This document shows, piece after piece, positions 10,599 through 20,650 of a stretch of DNA of 64,000 nt; the stretch's first letter is position 1; each line of letters opens with the position of its first letter. The notes under the pieces are model-generated. The model made no database searches. It saw only the letters and a list, made by a program, of their open reading frames with translations, and was not told where the DNA came from. The DNA comes from Palaemon carinicauda (Eukaryota; Arthropoda; Malacostraca; Decapoda; Palaemonidae). The stretch covers positions 26,965,251-27,029,250 of the forward strand of contig NC_090759.1 of assembly GCF_036898095.1 (NCBI RefSeq), in the 5' to 3' direction. The position numbers were made by a program, and so were the translations under genes.

Positions 10599-10721
10599 TG
10601 GCTCCGGCGATGAACAGACGTGTCTGTCCATCGTCCTCGTTGACAGCCTTAATCTTTTTTTGCTTTTCCTTCCAGTTTGTGTGTGTGTGTTTGAAGTTGG
10701 CCTCACCCTTGGATGTTCACC

Positions 10722-13700
10722 ATGCGCAAGTGCCCTGGTATTGCCGGTCGCCCTTGCGGTACTTTCATGTCTGCGGTGGACACGGATCCTCACACCCTTT
10801 GCCCGTAGTGTCGAGGCCGACGGTGTGACAGAGAGAATACTTGTAGTGAGTGCAGGGAGTGGTCTGCCTCCCAGTGGGAGAGGTTTGTCCGCCGGCGTAA
10901 GAAGTCCAAGAGAGACCGTTCTCCTTCTGGGGTTGCCTTGAAGGAGGAAGGCTCTCGGGACTCTTCTTCCGCCGCCCAAACCTCCTCCGAAGCTCCCCCT
11001 CGTTCGGCTCCTGAGGAGAGACCGCCGAGTGGGAGCGCAGGCCTTAGTTCTGTTTCCCGACCTTGGGTGGGGGGAGAGGGCGTCGCCTCCCATAGCGGGG
11101 CGGTTCCTCCTCCTCCTCCTCCGGGGGAGGTTATTGACGAATCTTTGTCTAACGATGATCTTTTTCAGATTTGGGCTTCCCTGGGGCTTAAGGGCTTGCC
11201 CTCCAGGGCTGCCCTGATTGACCTTCTCCAGTTGGGGGCCGCCGTTAAGCAGTCGCCAGTGATAGCAGAGGTAGATCCTCTGTCTATCGTCGACGTCGTG
11301 GTGGCAGAGGCCTCCGACGGGGCGGGGCAATCCTCTGCAGGTGCAGTTGGGGATGTTGGTTCTGACGGCTCGCCTCCCCCTTCCATACATCCTTTGAAGG
11401 GGGAAGGGAGTCCTATGGGCTCTTCTGCTGTCCAGCTTCCCTCTAAGGGGAGTGCTTTGACTGAGACTCCCCTTCGGAGGACTGATGGTCCTGACGATCT
11501 TCCTCGTGGCCGCCTTCGCCGTAAGGCTCTCCGTCCGCTGCGTCGCAAGGGCCTTCCGTCTCCTTATAAGGGTGTTAAGAGGCGCCTTTTTGGATCTTCT
11601 TCCTCCGAAGGGGACTCTCCTCGCCGTAAACAGCCTGCAGCTCCAGCTTCAGTAGACCTCTCTGGGGATCGGTCTCCTACGCCTTCCAGACCTTCACCTT
11701 CTGGGGCAGATGTTCAGCAACCTGACCTCGTCACCCGACGGGCAACGGTCCCTTCGGGGCAAAGGGATTCTTCCCTTACACGTGCAGTGTTAGCTCACAG
11801 GCGCTCTCCTGCTTGTCAGCGCTCTCCTGTTCGTCAGCGATCTCCTGTTCGCCAGCGCTCTCCTGATGATCGCCCTTCTTCTCTCCAGCGCTCTCCTGAG
11901 GCCATCCTTCAACCTGTTGTTCTTGAAGAGTGCCCAGCGCGCCAGCGTTCCCCTGCTCGCCCTTCTGCAGTGTTAGCGCACAGGCGCTCCTGCTCGTCAG
12001 CGCTCTTCTGATCATCAGCGCTCTCCTGTTCGTCAGCGCTCTTCTGAGGACCATCGCCCTTCTGCTCGCCAGCGCTCCCCTGTGGTCTCCGAATATCCTG
12101 CAGTTCCTGTTGTGCGCCCTGCGCGCCATCAGTCTCCTGAGCGCTCTCGCGATCCTCAGCTTGTTCCTGCACAACATCGCCCGCGTTCTCCAGCGTGTGT
12201 TTCTAAAACACATGTTCGCCCACGCGCCTACACGCTTCCTGTTCGTGAACGCGCCGCGCCGACTGTTCCTTCACAGGATTCCACGTGTCGCCCTCTTGCT
12301 CGCCAGCGATCACAGACGAAACAATCGCCTGCTTGTCAGGGTTCTCCTACGCGTCAGCGATCTCCGGACTGCCCGCGTGACCTATCGCCTGCGCGCATGC
12401 GTTCTCCAACACGCCGTCGCCCAGAGGTTCTGGAAGGACATGGTTCGCCCTCTGTTAGCTCGCCCTCGTCCGATCGTTCGCCTGCGCGACCTACGCGCTA
12501 TCGCTCGCCAACGCGCCATCGCTTGCCTGCGCGCCAGCGTTCGCCAGCGCACCACCGATCGCCTGCTCGCAATCACTCTCCCACGCGCTACAGGTCTCCT
12601 GACCAACGTCGCCAGCGATCTTCGGAGCGTTCTCGCTCGCCCGCGCGGCAACGCGTTCCCTCGCCGTCGCGCCAACGCATTCGTTCACCGGCTCGCCCAC
12701 GCGCTCGTTCGCCTGTACGCCCTCGCGCCCACTCGCCTGCGCGCCCGCGCGACCGCTCGCCTGCGCGCCCACGCGACCACTCGCCTGCGCGCCCGCGCGA
12801 CCGCTCGCCTGCGCGCTCGCGCGACCGCTCGCCCGCGCGACCGCTCGCCCGCGCGACCGCTCGCCTGCGCGCCCGCGCGACCACTGTTTGCGCCGAATTT
12901 CACAACCAGTGACAGCAGCAGGAACGCGTGTTACCAGACCGCGCTCTGGATCGCCTCCATCAACGCAGGCCTGTTGTGCAGGACAGGGAAGACACTTCAG
13001 AGAGGTCAATGCGTCTTTCTTCCCCCTTTCCTTTTCAGGCAGGTCCAGTGGTGTCCACTCCGAAGGATCGCCTGAACCCTTTCCCTCCAGCGAGGATTTC
13101 GGACTGTGTCCGTGGAGCAACAGACTTAGTTTGGTCCTCTGATGCGGGCGTTGTGAGGGTTATGGGGCCAGCACTTGCCGATCAGGGGAACAAACCATCG
13201 GCTGCCTCACCTCCGCTGAAGAGAAAGAGAGGAGTGGACTTCGTGGTGACTTCCCCCAGGGAGAAGTTGGTTCCTAAGAGGTCTGTCAGGAAGGCCCAAT
13301 CCCCTTCGCAGGCGTTTTCTCCTTCTCCCGTGGACGAGGCTTTTCCATCCTCGGGTGAGTCCAGTGAGGCAATAGTCTTCCCCTCGGCACCAAGGGGGGG
13401 AGCCTTCTCTTCATGGAGGAGAATCGTCTCGCGCGGAAGGGGCTCTCCGAACCTCTTTGTTGGGATCCTGTATCCCTCCCAGGAGGGAACCCAAGGACTC
13501 CAAGACCATCCCGAAATTGTCTTCAAGGATTCGCGAGGAACCCGCTGCTCCCCGGGGGAACGTCCACGCTTCGCCCCAGGAAGAGATTCCGGGGACGGGA
13601 GACTTAGCTGCCAGCCCGCAAGGAGGAGACCAGCAGGAATCTGAACATGCTTTCTGGCAGGTCCTGAGCCTGATGAGGCAACTCAACGGGTTCATGGACC

Positions 13701-14612
13701 CCGTGATTGCCCCCCGAGAAGGCAAGGACACAGTCCTGGACCAAGTGTTCGATGTTCAGAAGGCCCCTAAGACCAGTGCGGCTCTGCCCTGGTCTCGGGG
13801 ATTGAAGAGTGCCAGAGCCAGGACCAATGCTCAGCTCGCGATTCTTGCCTCCTCCAGTCGTTCCTCTGCCGGGAACAAACTCATCCCACCGCCTCGTCTC
13901 CAGCAGAGGAGGTATTTTGAGATCTTGGGTGAGTCTAGTCTCGCTCTTCCTCTCCATCACTCCGTGGAAGAGCTGGCTAAGGGAGTTCCCCTCGAGAAGC
14001 TCTCTGCCCGGCAGGTGTCGTTCTCGGCGTCTTGAGATCCTGAGCCATGAGAAGGTCGCGAAGTGTGCCATGCAGGCCACTTCGTGGCTGGATATATGGC
14101 TAGGAACTCTGGGCATCCTATTGCGCTCTGAGGACTTGTCTAAGGAGAGCAATAGGAAGGCCCTGGAGACCTTCTTACTGTCGGGCACCCGCTCCATCGA
14201 GTTCCTGGCGCACCAGGTCACCACCCTGTGGGCCAACTCGGTGTTGAAGCGGCGCGATGCGGTGACCGAGAGGTTCCACCCGAAGGTCCCCGCCGTGGAT
14301 GTCTGTAGGCTCAGACATGCTTCCCTCCTTGGGGAGAATCTGTTGGAGCCACAGGATATGGAGCGAACAGCTGAGAGGTGGAGGAAATCTAGCACGGACT
14401 CCCTCCTCCATAGGGCCCTTACAGCTCGGCCCTATTAGCCTCCAGCTCCGCAGCAACAGCAGCAGCTGCCTCGTAAGGCACCGAAGCAGGCACCGGCAGC
14501 TAAGAAAGTGGTGTCTAAGCCCCAGCCCTTTCCAGCCAAGGTCAAGAGGGGCGGTAAGTCCTCCAGGGGAGGCAAGACTCTTAGAGGGAGCGGCCGCGGC
14601 CGCAAACCCTAG
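10722..14612 (+). pseudogene. DIRS gag-like protein with RS repeat domain, broken (copy 2)
   Basis: Presumed nucleic-acid-binding structural protein. The ATG at 10,722 opens MRKCPGIAGRPCGTFM, followed by a Cys cluster (C-x2-C-x4-C-x5-C-x2-C in sister copy 3). Here TAG at 10,806-10,808 replaces a Tyr codon inside it. Then come an acidic/Pro-rich region with LFQIWASLGLKG (near 11,160), an IVDVVVAE segment, a basic KGVKRRLFGSSSSEGD stretch, the Arg/Ser repeat domain (about 11,780-12,890), PLKRKRGVDF near 13,215, and the conserved C-terminal core (TSWLDIWLGTLGILLRSEDL, about 14,080) with LSGTRSIEFLAHQV. The tail is Lys/Arg/Gly-rich (SSRGGKTLRGSGRGRKP), ending TAG 14,610-14,612. The frame changes near 12,010, 13,450 and 14,000, and TAG at 14,436 replaces a Lys codon. 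The C-terminal 300 bases overlap the RT ORF. Confidence 0.8.
11780..12890 (+). repeat. RSPARQ-type coding repeats; 24-bp minisatellite SPARPRDR
   Basis: The gag frame encodes many copies of (R/Q)RSP-(A/V)-(R/C)Q-type units, then from about 12,735 to 12,860 a regular 24-bp unit encoding SPARPRDR. CG-rich alternating GCGCGC tracts leave several frames on both strands open, which explains the antisense ORFs here. The composition resembles the RS domains of splicing factors. A functional link to splicing is only a hypothesis. Confidence 0.85.
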
Positions 14613-16686
14613 GAGTGGCAGTCCCGCTGCGTGTCCACCTGTGGGGGGAAGCCTTCGAAGTTGCGTGCACAGGTGGCAGCAACACGGGGCCGATGCTTGG
14701 ACGGTTTCGGTGATCGGCCAAGGCTATCGCGTCCCGTTCATAACATCTCAACCTCCCCTGACAGCGAATCCAGTGTCGTTGAGCTCCTATGCCACGGGAT
14801 CGGCAAAGGGGCTGGCCCTTCGGGCGGAAGTCGAGACCATGCTCAAGAAGGGTGCTCTCCAGGAGGTCGTCGACGGCTCCCCAGGCTTCTTCAGTCGACT
14901 CTTTCTTGTAAAGAAGGCGTCTGGAAGCTGGAGACCTGTCATCGACCTCTCGGCTCTGAACGGGTTTGTCAAGCAAACTCGGTTCAGCATGGAGACAGCG
15001 GACACAGTCAGACTTGCGGTGAGACCTCTAGACTTCATGTGCACACTGGATCTAAAGGACGCGTACTTCCAGATCCCAATCCATCCGTCTTCCAGGAAGT
15101 ACTTGAGATTCTGCCTAGACGACAAGATCTACCAGTTCAAGGTGCTGTGTTTCGGTCTCTCCACAGCTCCTCAGGTGTTCACCAGAGTGTTCACCCTGAT
15201 TTCATCTTGGGCGCACTGGAACGGCATCCGTCTCCTTCGTTATCTGGACGACTGGCTGATCCTAGCAGACTCGGAGTCGACCCTTCTTCGGCACCGAGAC
15301 AGGCTTCTAGGTCTTTGCCAGGATCTGGGGATCGTGGTAAACCTCGAGAAGTTCTCTCTGCAGCCGTCCCAACTACTGGTTTATCTAGGCATGCTGATAG
15401 ACACCAATCTCCACAAAGCCTTTCCATCAGACGACAGGATAGCAAGGCTGAGGAGGGTGGCGGAACCCTTCCTCAGGCGAGAAGAGCTTCCCACCCAATC
15501 ATGGTTGCGTCTCTTAGGTCACCTGTCCTCCCTGGCTCATCTGGTTCCCAACGGCCGCCTCAGGATGAGATCCCTACAGTGGCGGCTCAAGTCCCGGTGG
15601 AATCTAGGATCCGATTCCCCGGACATTCTGGTCCCGATAGGATCTATAGAATGGACGGACCTGCGGTGGTGGCTGGTCGACGAGAATCTGCGAAAGGGTG
15701 TGAGTCTTCTCGTCCTCCCCCCGGAATTGACACTGTTTTCGGACGCGTCAAAAGAAGGGTGGGGGGCGCACTTTCTGAACCAGAGGACCTCAGGCCTTTG
15801 GTCAGAATCAGAAAAGTGCCTGCACATCAACCTGCTAGAGTTGAAGGCCGTTTTTCTGGCTCTTCAACAGTTCCAACGGACCCTGGCGGGTCATTCCGTG
15901 GTGGTGATGAGCGTCAACACCACGGTAGTGGCTTATATCAACAAGCAGGGAGGCACTTTTTCGCAGCAGCTATCCCATCTTGCAGTAGAAATTCTGAGGT
16001 GGACCGAAGTCCACTCGGTAACACTATCAGCTTGCTTCATTCCTGGCAAGAGGAATGTGCTCGCCGACAGTCTGAGCAGGGCCTCGCAGATAGTGAGTAC
16101 CGAGTGGTCTTTGGATCCTCAGATAGCCAACAAAGTCTTGACTTTGTGGGGTTCCCCAACTGTGGACCTGTTCGCGACAGCATTGAATTTCAAGCTGCCT
16201 ATATACTGCTCCCCAGTCCCAGACCCCAAGGCTCTCTGGCAAGATGCTTTCCAGCAACGGTGGGACAACATCGACGTGTACGCCTTCCCACCGTTCTGTC
16301 TGATGAGAAGGGTGCTCAACAGGACCAGACTGTCGGTCAACTGTTCGATGACTCTGGTAGCTCCGCTATGGCATCACGCGGAATGGTTCCCGGACCTTCT
16401 GCAGCTCCTGACGGAGCTTCCGACGGAAGTTCCTCCACGACACGAGCTTCTCAGACAACCCCACTCCAACGTCCCTCACAAGGCCGTGGCCTCGCTTCGG
16501 CTTCACGCCTGGAGACTGTCCAGCGTCTCCTTACGGAGAGAGGCTTTTCGCAACAGGTTGCGGAGAGAATGTCTCGGCACCTGCGAAAGTCCTCTGAGGG
16601 AGTCTACCAGGCGAAGTGGAGAGTCTTTTGTGGTTGGTGTCGTGGGAGGGGTATCTCTCCACTCGATGCCACTATTCCAGCAATAG
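14299..16686 (+). CDS. DIRS reverse transcriptase - RNase H (copy 2), open ORF of 795 aa
   Basis: Would copy the element RNA into DNA. The N-terminal 150 residues overlap gag in another frame. RT starts around residue 140 (WTVSVIGQGYRVPF). Motif A is TLDLKDAYFQIP (about residue 247), motif B is FGLSTAPQVFTRV, and motif C is YLDD (residues 315-318, bases 15,241-15,252), all intact. RNase H begins LFSDASKEGWGAHF (Asp at residue 482), has the Glu in LLELKAVFLAL, but has MSVNTTVVAYI where sister copies have MSDN: Asp to Val at residue 539 (15,913-15,915). SPTVDLFAT follows near residue 622. The true start is uncertain, because the frame is +1 to gag and could be reached by frameshifting or re-initiation. 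RT may be functional; RNase H probably is not. Confidence 0.9.
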   Translation: MSVGSDMLPSLGRICWSHRIWSEQLRGGGNLARTPSSIGPLQLGPISLQLRSNSSSCLVRHRSRHRQLRKWCLSPSPFQPRSRGAVSPPGEARLLEGAAAAANPRSGSPAACPPVGGSLRSCVHRWQQHGADAWTVSVIGQGYRVPFITSQPPLTANPVSLSSYATGSAKGLALRAEVETMLKKGALQEVVDGSPGFFSRLFLVKKASGSWRPVIDLSALNGFVKQTRFSMETADTVRLAVRPLDFMCTLDLKDAYFQIPIHPSSRKYLRFCLDDKIYQFKVLCFGLSTAPQVFTRVFTLISSWAHWNGIRLLRYLDDWLILADSESTLLRHRDRLLGLCQDLGIVVNLEKFSLQPSQLLVYLGMLIDTNLHKAFPSDDRIARLRRVAEPFLRREELPTQSWLRLLGHLSSLAHLVPNGRLRMRSLQWRLKSRWNLGSDSPDILVPIGSIEWTDLRWWLVDENLRKGVSLLVLPPELTLFSDASKEGWGAHFLNQRTSGLWSESEKCLHINLLELKAVFLALQQFQRTLAGHSVVVMSVNTTVVAYINKQGGTFSQQLSHLAVEILRWTEVHSVTLSACFIPGKRNVLADSLSRASQIVSTEWSLDPQIANKVLTLWGSPTVDLFATALNFKLPIYCSPVPDPKALWQDAFQQRWDNIDVYAFPPFCLMRRVLNRTRLSVNCSMTLVAPLWHHAEWFPDLLQLLTELPTEVPPRHELLRQPHSNVPHKAVASLRLHAWRLSSVSLRREAFRNRLRRECLGTCESPLRESTRRSGESFVVGVVGGVSLHSMPLFQQ

Positions 16687-17555
16687 CGGAGTTCCTCGTA
16701 TATCTGCGGGAGGAAATGCGCCTTTCTGTCTCGGCAGTGAAAGGCTATCGCTCAGCCTTAAGCTTGGCTTTCAGGCTGAAAGGCGTGGACATTTCTTCCT
16801 CGCTAGAACTCTCTCTACTCATACGTAGCTTTGAGCTTACCTGCCCCCAGTCGGAAGTGAGACCTCCTCCTTGGAACGTCGTTCGGGTCCTCAGGGCTCT
16901 TAAGAGACCTCCCTTCGAACCATTACGCCAGGCCTCCGATCGCCACCTGTCTTGGAAGACGGCTTTCCTGCTCGCTTTGGCTTCGGCCAAGAGGGTTAGC
17001 GAACTTCATGGTCTCTCGTACGACATCGCCCATTCAAGGGGATGGGGGGAGGTAACGTTCAGGTTCGTCCCTGAGTTTGTGGCCAAGACTCAGAATCCTG
17101 GAGTGCTGGATCCTCGGTTCGACTCTTTCAGGATCGCGAGTCTCCGCTCTTTAACAAGCGACCCAAACCAGCTGCTACTATGTCCAGTGAGGTGTCTGAG
17201 GTGGTACTAAAAGAGAACGGCTGCAGTCCGTCCTCAAGTGCGAGCATTGTTTGTGAGCACAGGCAGGACGAAGAGGAGGGTCACCAGGAACACCATCTCA
17301 GCTTGGATTCGAAGGGTTATCCACCACGCCTTGAATCCAGACCCTCCTCCGTCACGTCGCCCTAGGGCACACGATGTCAGGGGTGTTGCTACGTCCCTGG
17401 CCTTCAAGAGAAACTTCTCTGTGATGCAGGTGCTTCAAGCTGGGGTCTGGAAGCGTCAGACGACCTTCACAGCCCACTACCTGCAGGACGTGACCCACAG
17501 GAGCCTAGATACGTTTTTTATCGGCCCTGTGGTGGCTGCACAACAGCTGGTCTAA
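14613..17555 (+). pseudogene. DIRS tyrosine recombinase frame (copy 2), one internal stop
   Basis: This frame begins directly after the gag TAG (14,610-14,612), in the same phase, and stays open for about 2.6 kb under RT-RNase H before the recombinase proper. The first recognisable YR residues are around SRLETVQRLLTERGFSQQ (about 16,500), then the core-binding part (VSAVKGYRSALSLAFRLKG) and the catalytic domain: Arg I at 16,992-16,994, HDVR with Arg at 17,379-17,381, Trp 17,448-17,450 and Tyr 17,478-17,480. TAA at 17,208-17,210 sits where other copies have Leu in LYLKRTAA. It is the only stop, so all catalytic residues survive but on separate ORFs. The functional start of YR is unknown. The upstream alternative frame may be chance or real dual coding. 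Confidence 0.85.
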
Positions 17556-18040
17556 CCTCAGGCTCCTTTATGGACAAGTAGCAGTAGGTTGAGGGCGTTG
17601 TTACCCGCTTTTAGTCTGCGTGAATGAAAGAGTATGTCTGACCCTTACTTCTTTCTTCATTCTCCCCTCTCTTGGGGTAGCAGCATCCTGGTCCTCGCAT
17701 AGCTGACCTCGACCTCTGCAGGTAACCCATGCTTCCTTGTACTCCTAGTATTAAGCTTAATACTGTTGCGTCCCCCATACCCTGACGAGGTGGTATTGGG
17801 AAGGTATTGGGAACGTCTTATCCTAGATTCCTATCTAAAGGTCTCAAGGTCAACTTCATAGGACGAGTCGCACTTTCCTCCACACACAACTTATGTAGGC
17901 CACTCGTTCCTAGCGCAGCAAGGAACTGGTGAGGTGCAGGGGCTCCTTCTCTCAGGTGCTACTCACTGAGGGATGGAGCCCCCGGGCAAAGCCGAAGTCA
18001 GTAAGGCTGGGGACTTTCCGCCCTTCCTAAGGGTAAGTCA
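17556..18040 (+). other. conserved DIRS 3' non-coding region (copy 2)
   Basis: Colinear with the equivalent regions of copies 1, 3, 4 and G. It contains GGTGGTATTGGGA with a small local duplication (GGTATTGGGAA twice near 17,800). No coding potential seen. Confidence 0.6.
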
Positions 18041-18141
18041 CCCAATGTAAATAGCGGGGTTTGTATTTCGGTTACGGAACAAATGACAAATTCGGAGATA
18101 ATTTGTATTTTTCCTAACCATACAAACCTTAGCTATTTACA
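18041..18141 (+). repeat. internal complementary region (ICR), copy 2
   Basis: CCCAATGTAAATAGC through GGTTACGGAACAAA is the complement of the left end from 10,414. AAATGACAAATTCGGAGA onward is the complement of the right end up to 18,396. The halves meet at AAA, so the ICR equals the complement of a circle junction GTCATTTGTTCC. Confidence 0.93.
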
Positions 18142-18186
18142 CATATTTGCCCACCAGCCCTGGCCCCCAAGTCAAGTCCTACCTCT

Positions 18187-18396
18187 AAGTGAAGTGAAGC
18201 AAATCACCGGTGTGTGGGGGGGGGAGGGGTAGCAAGCTATCCCTTCCTCTACCCCCGCTAACTAGCGCGGGGGTAATTAACTCTCGTTAAAAACTATTGG
18301 CTCATCATTTCAGCTATGCTAAAAGGTAAACCCAATGTAAATAGCTAAGGTTTGTGTGGTTAGGAAAAATACAAATTATCTCCGAATTTGTCATTT
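18187..18396 (+). repeat. right inverted terminal repeat, copy 2
   Basis: Complementary to 10,414-10,598 over most of its length, starting with GTGAAGTGAAGCAAATCACC. The terminal 30 bp is specific to the right end. Confidence 0.9.
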
Positions 18397-18990
18397 TAGA
18401 TACCTTTGGAAGAGTTAGAATGGGTATTGGCATGTTCAAGCCAAGACCTAGCCACTTAAATAGCCTTCATGGGACAGTCTTGATTTTGTGTAATTTATCA
18501 GGAATCCTAGTTCCTGAAGAACTTGGAGGACCTGATTTGTTTACTTGAGAAACTATTCTTCCTTCTCTGCCCAGACAAGCCAGTCGTCCAAATAGGTAAT
18601 GACCCGAGCTCCTTGCAGTCGTAGGAGTTTGATCACTGACTTTGCTAGTTTTTTAACACCCTTGGGGCTATATTGAGGCCAAATAACATTACAGTACTTT
18701 CAATGGTTAAAAACCCTTCCCTGTACAGTACTCTATAATACAGGTCCAAGCCTGTTGTTTTACTAATTGGTGGGTATAAGTAATGGCTATCATCTTTAAG
18801 TGTTGCATGTGATGTGTGGTGGCGACGAGACAGGTTGAAGATCACTCTACTCTCTGATGAGACAGTCTGTGCAGGAATTTTAGAAAATTGTAGCTCTCCC
18901 ATTTCCAGCACTTTGCTGACAAAGGAATAGAGTTCCAAGGTTTTAGCTTGAAAGAATTTGTCGTGAAGGTGGTTTGGATATCTATGACCA
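18397..18990 (-). pseudogene. DIRS reverse transcriptase fragment (D)
   Basis: On the minus strand, a segment rich in RT features (LDLYYRVLYREGFLTIES then LFGLNIAPRVLK, about 18,650-18,790) is followed by ITYLDDWLVWAEKEE (about 18,550-18,600), a clear RT motif C. The frame then meets stops and is cut by copy 2 at 18,397, resuming at 10,413. It is more distant from the copy 1-4 family and represents a separate, older DIRS lineage. Confidence 0.75.
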
Positions 18991-19049
18991 ACCCAGACCT
19001 TTTGAGACTACTGTATGTTTTTTTCCCAAACTAAAAACATTCATTGTTG

Positions 19050-20650
19050 TGGTCCTTTACCTGCGAAATGGACCAGACCGGTGACCTCCCTTAGTCTTCT
19101 TCTATCTACTCCTCTTCTTTAGAAAGAACCGTGAACTATTCTGGGTTTGGGTCTCTGCCTGAGAAGCATGTTGTTGCTGTATTCTATCATCCTGGGAGAA
19201 CTCGGTCACAGATTGGAATGGCCTGGATTGAGTGTGAGAAGCTGGTTTCTTTCAGGCTGCCTTTGGATATGTCTCTGACCTCTATTTTAAGATAGAACCT
19301 TGTACTGTACTTGAAAGTTCTCTTCTTTTAGAGATTATTGGCTGGAGACTAAACATTCCTGTCCTAAGTGTCTATGGAATAGTAGGAAAACCATCACACA
19401 GTTGATTTCTACCTATGTAAGCATAAGGTTCTCATTTCTAGGTAAGAAAGACCTTACATGAACCTTGAGTTTGAATTAGAGGGATTACATTCTTTTGGGG
19501 AATGAGAAATCACCTCCCAGCAACATACCCCTCATAAATTCCCACTCCATCTTGACCATTTTAGCCAGTAAGTGTGTCGTCTGGCTCAGCACCATCACCC
19601 TAATCATAGTTGCCTCTAAAAGGCTGTGATTGAGGAGCAATTCTCAAGCATCTGAGACTGCCTCTGCTAGATTGTTAAGATCAGATTTGTGCAGGGTGTG
19701 AGCTGGAGACATGTTTTAGGGAATAGTGCCTAAATATGCCAACACAAGTCTGTAAAAGTATGAAAAGTCCTTGCATTCCATTTCACTGAAGATATCAAAA
19801 CCTCTACAACAAAAGATTTATTATGAGGCCAGCAAACAAATCCATTGACCAATTGCCATTCATCAACATCCAAAACAGGAACTGTCCCTACCGACCCTGC
19901 CTTCTTCAAAGAGTCCAGAGGACATGTTAGAGGAGATTCCAATCTCACTTTAGGTTTGTCCTGAACCTGGATATCAGAGTCCAGGCACCACAAAGACCCC
20001 CATCACATTTAAGGAGGGAGCAGATTGAACATTGTAACTCTCAGAAATGATAGGTCCTTGGATAGAACCACCATAAAAGAAGTGGATCAAAGCTTCAACT
20101 ATTTAAGTAATAAGTGAGGCATCCATAGGAGACACAAGCTGACCAAACCTAGTAGGAGCGGTAATCTGCCTAGCGGAAACCTGAGTTGTACCTGAACTAG
20201 TAATCTGGCCAAACCCAGGTGAGCACCCAAAAATTGCCTCCCATGGGAAACTAATGTCTTTTTAGGAGCAGCCTGGAGTAAAACTGGCTCCTCTTCACAG
20301 AGTCTAGATCCTCCTCCTATCTAATGTCTTCTACTTGGTTGGAGGCCTGCTCTATCCACCATGACCCTATTACCAAAACCTCTGACTGTTGACTTAAATG
20401 CTGTTGGTAGATAAGATCATGGAATTCATCATTTGTCAAATATTACAATGAACTTGAAATCTCATCAAAACCTTTCAGCCATATTAAAAGGAGGCTAGTA
20501 CTGTAGTGCAAACTCTCAAGCTGTCTGGAAATGGGTCTTCATTTTTAGTCGCATAAACCCATTTCATGCAAGTAGGAAAACTTCTAGTGTCCCAATTTCT
20601 GCCCAAGAGGTACAATAGTCATTATGATAGTAACACCGAGCATGGCGTTA
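19050..20650 (-). pseudogene. probable DIRS gag remnant (D)
   Basis: Upstream of the D RT on the minus strand are decayed coding traces in several frames: VDEWQLVNGFVCW (about 19,850), TTHLLAKMVKMEWEFMRG and LLGGDFSFPKR (about 19,495-19,590). These resemble the mid and C-terminal gag of DIRS elements in layout. There are many stops. The identity rests mainly on position next to an RT of the same orientation. Confidence 0.4.

Larger units (their letters stand above)
10414..18396 (+). mobile_element. near-complete DIRS retrotransposon, copy 2 (about 8.0 kb)
   Basis: The best preserved element of the window. It starts with TTTGTTCCGTAACC at 10,414 and ends with CCGAATTTGTCATTT at 18,396. Its order is left ITR, leader, gag (10,722-14,612), RT-RNase H (14,299-16,686), YR (frame 14,613-17,555), 3' region, ICR (18,041-18,141) and right ITR. 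It is inserted in minus-strand DIRS D, whose RT is split between 18,397 and 10,413 with no obvious target duplication, as expected for YR-mediated integration. It is probably inactive: gag has stops and frameshifts, RNase H lacks an Asp, and YR has one stop. Confidence 0.93.

Noticed and set aside
10587..11390. 267-aa minus-strand ORF.
   Set aside because: Antisense to gag of copy 2; not conserved as an ORF in the equivalent parts of copies 3 and 4.
12382..13120. Minus-strand Arg/Ala/Gly-rich ORFs up to 209 aa.
   Set aside because: Antisense shadows of the GC-rich gag repeat domain, where CG-rich units leave several frames open.
13604..14395. 263-aa minus-strand ORF.
   Set aside because: Antisense to the conserved gag core; composition is explained by the sense strand.
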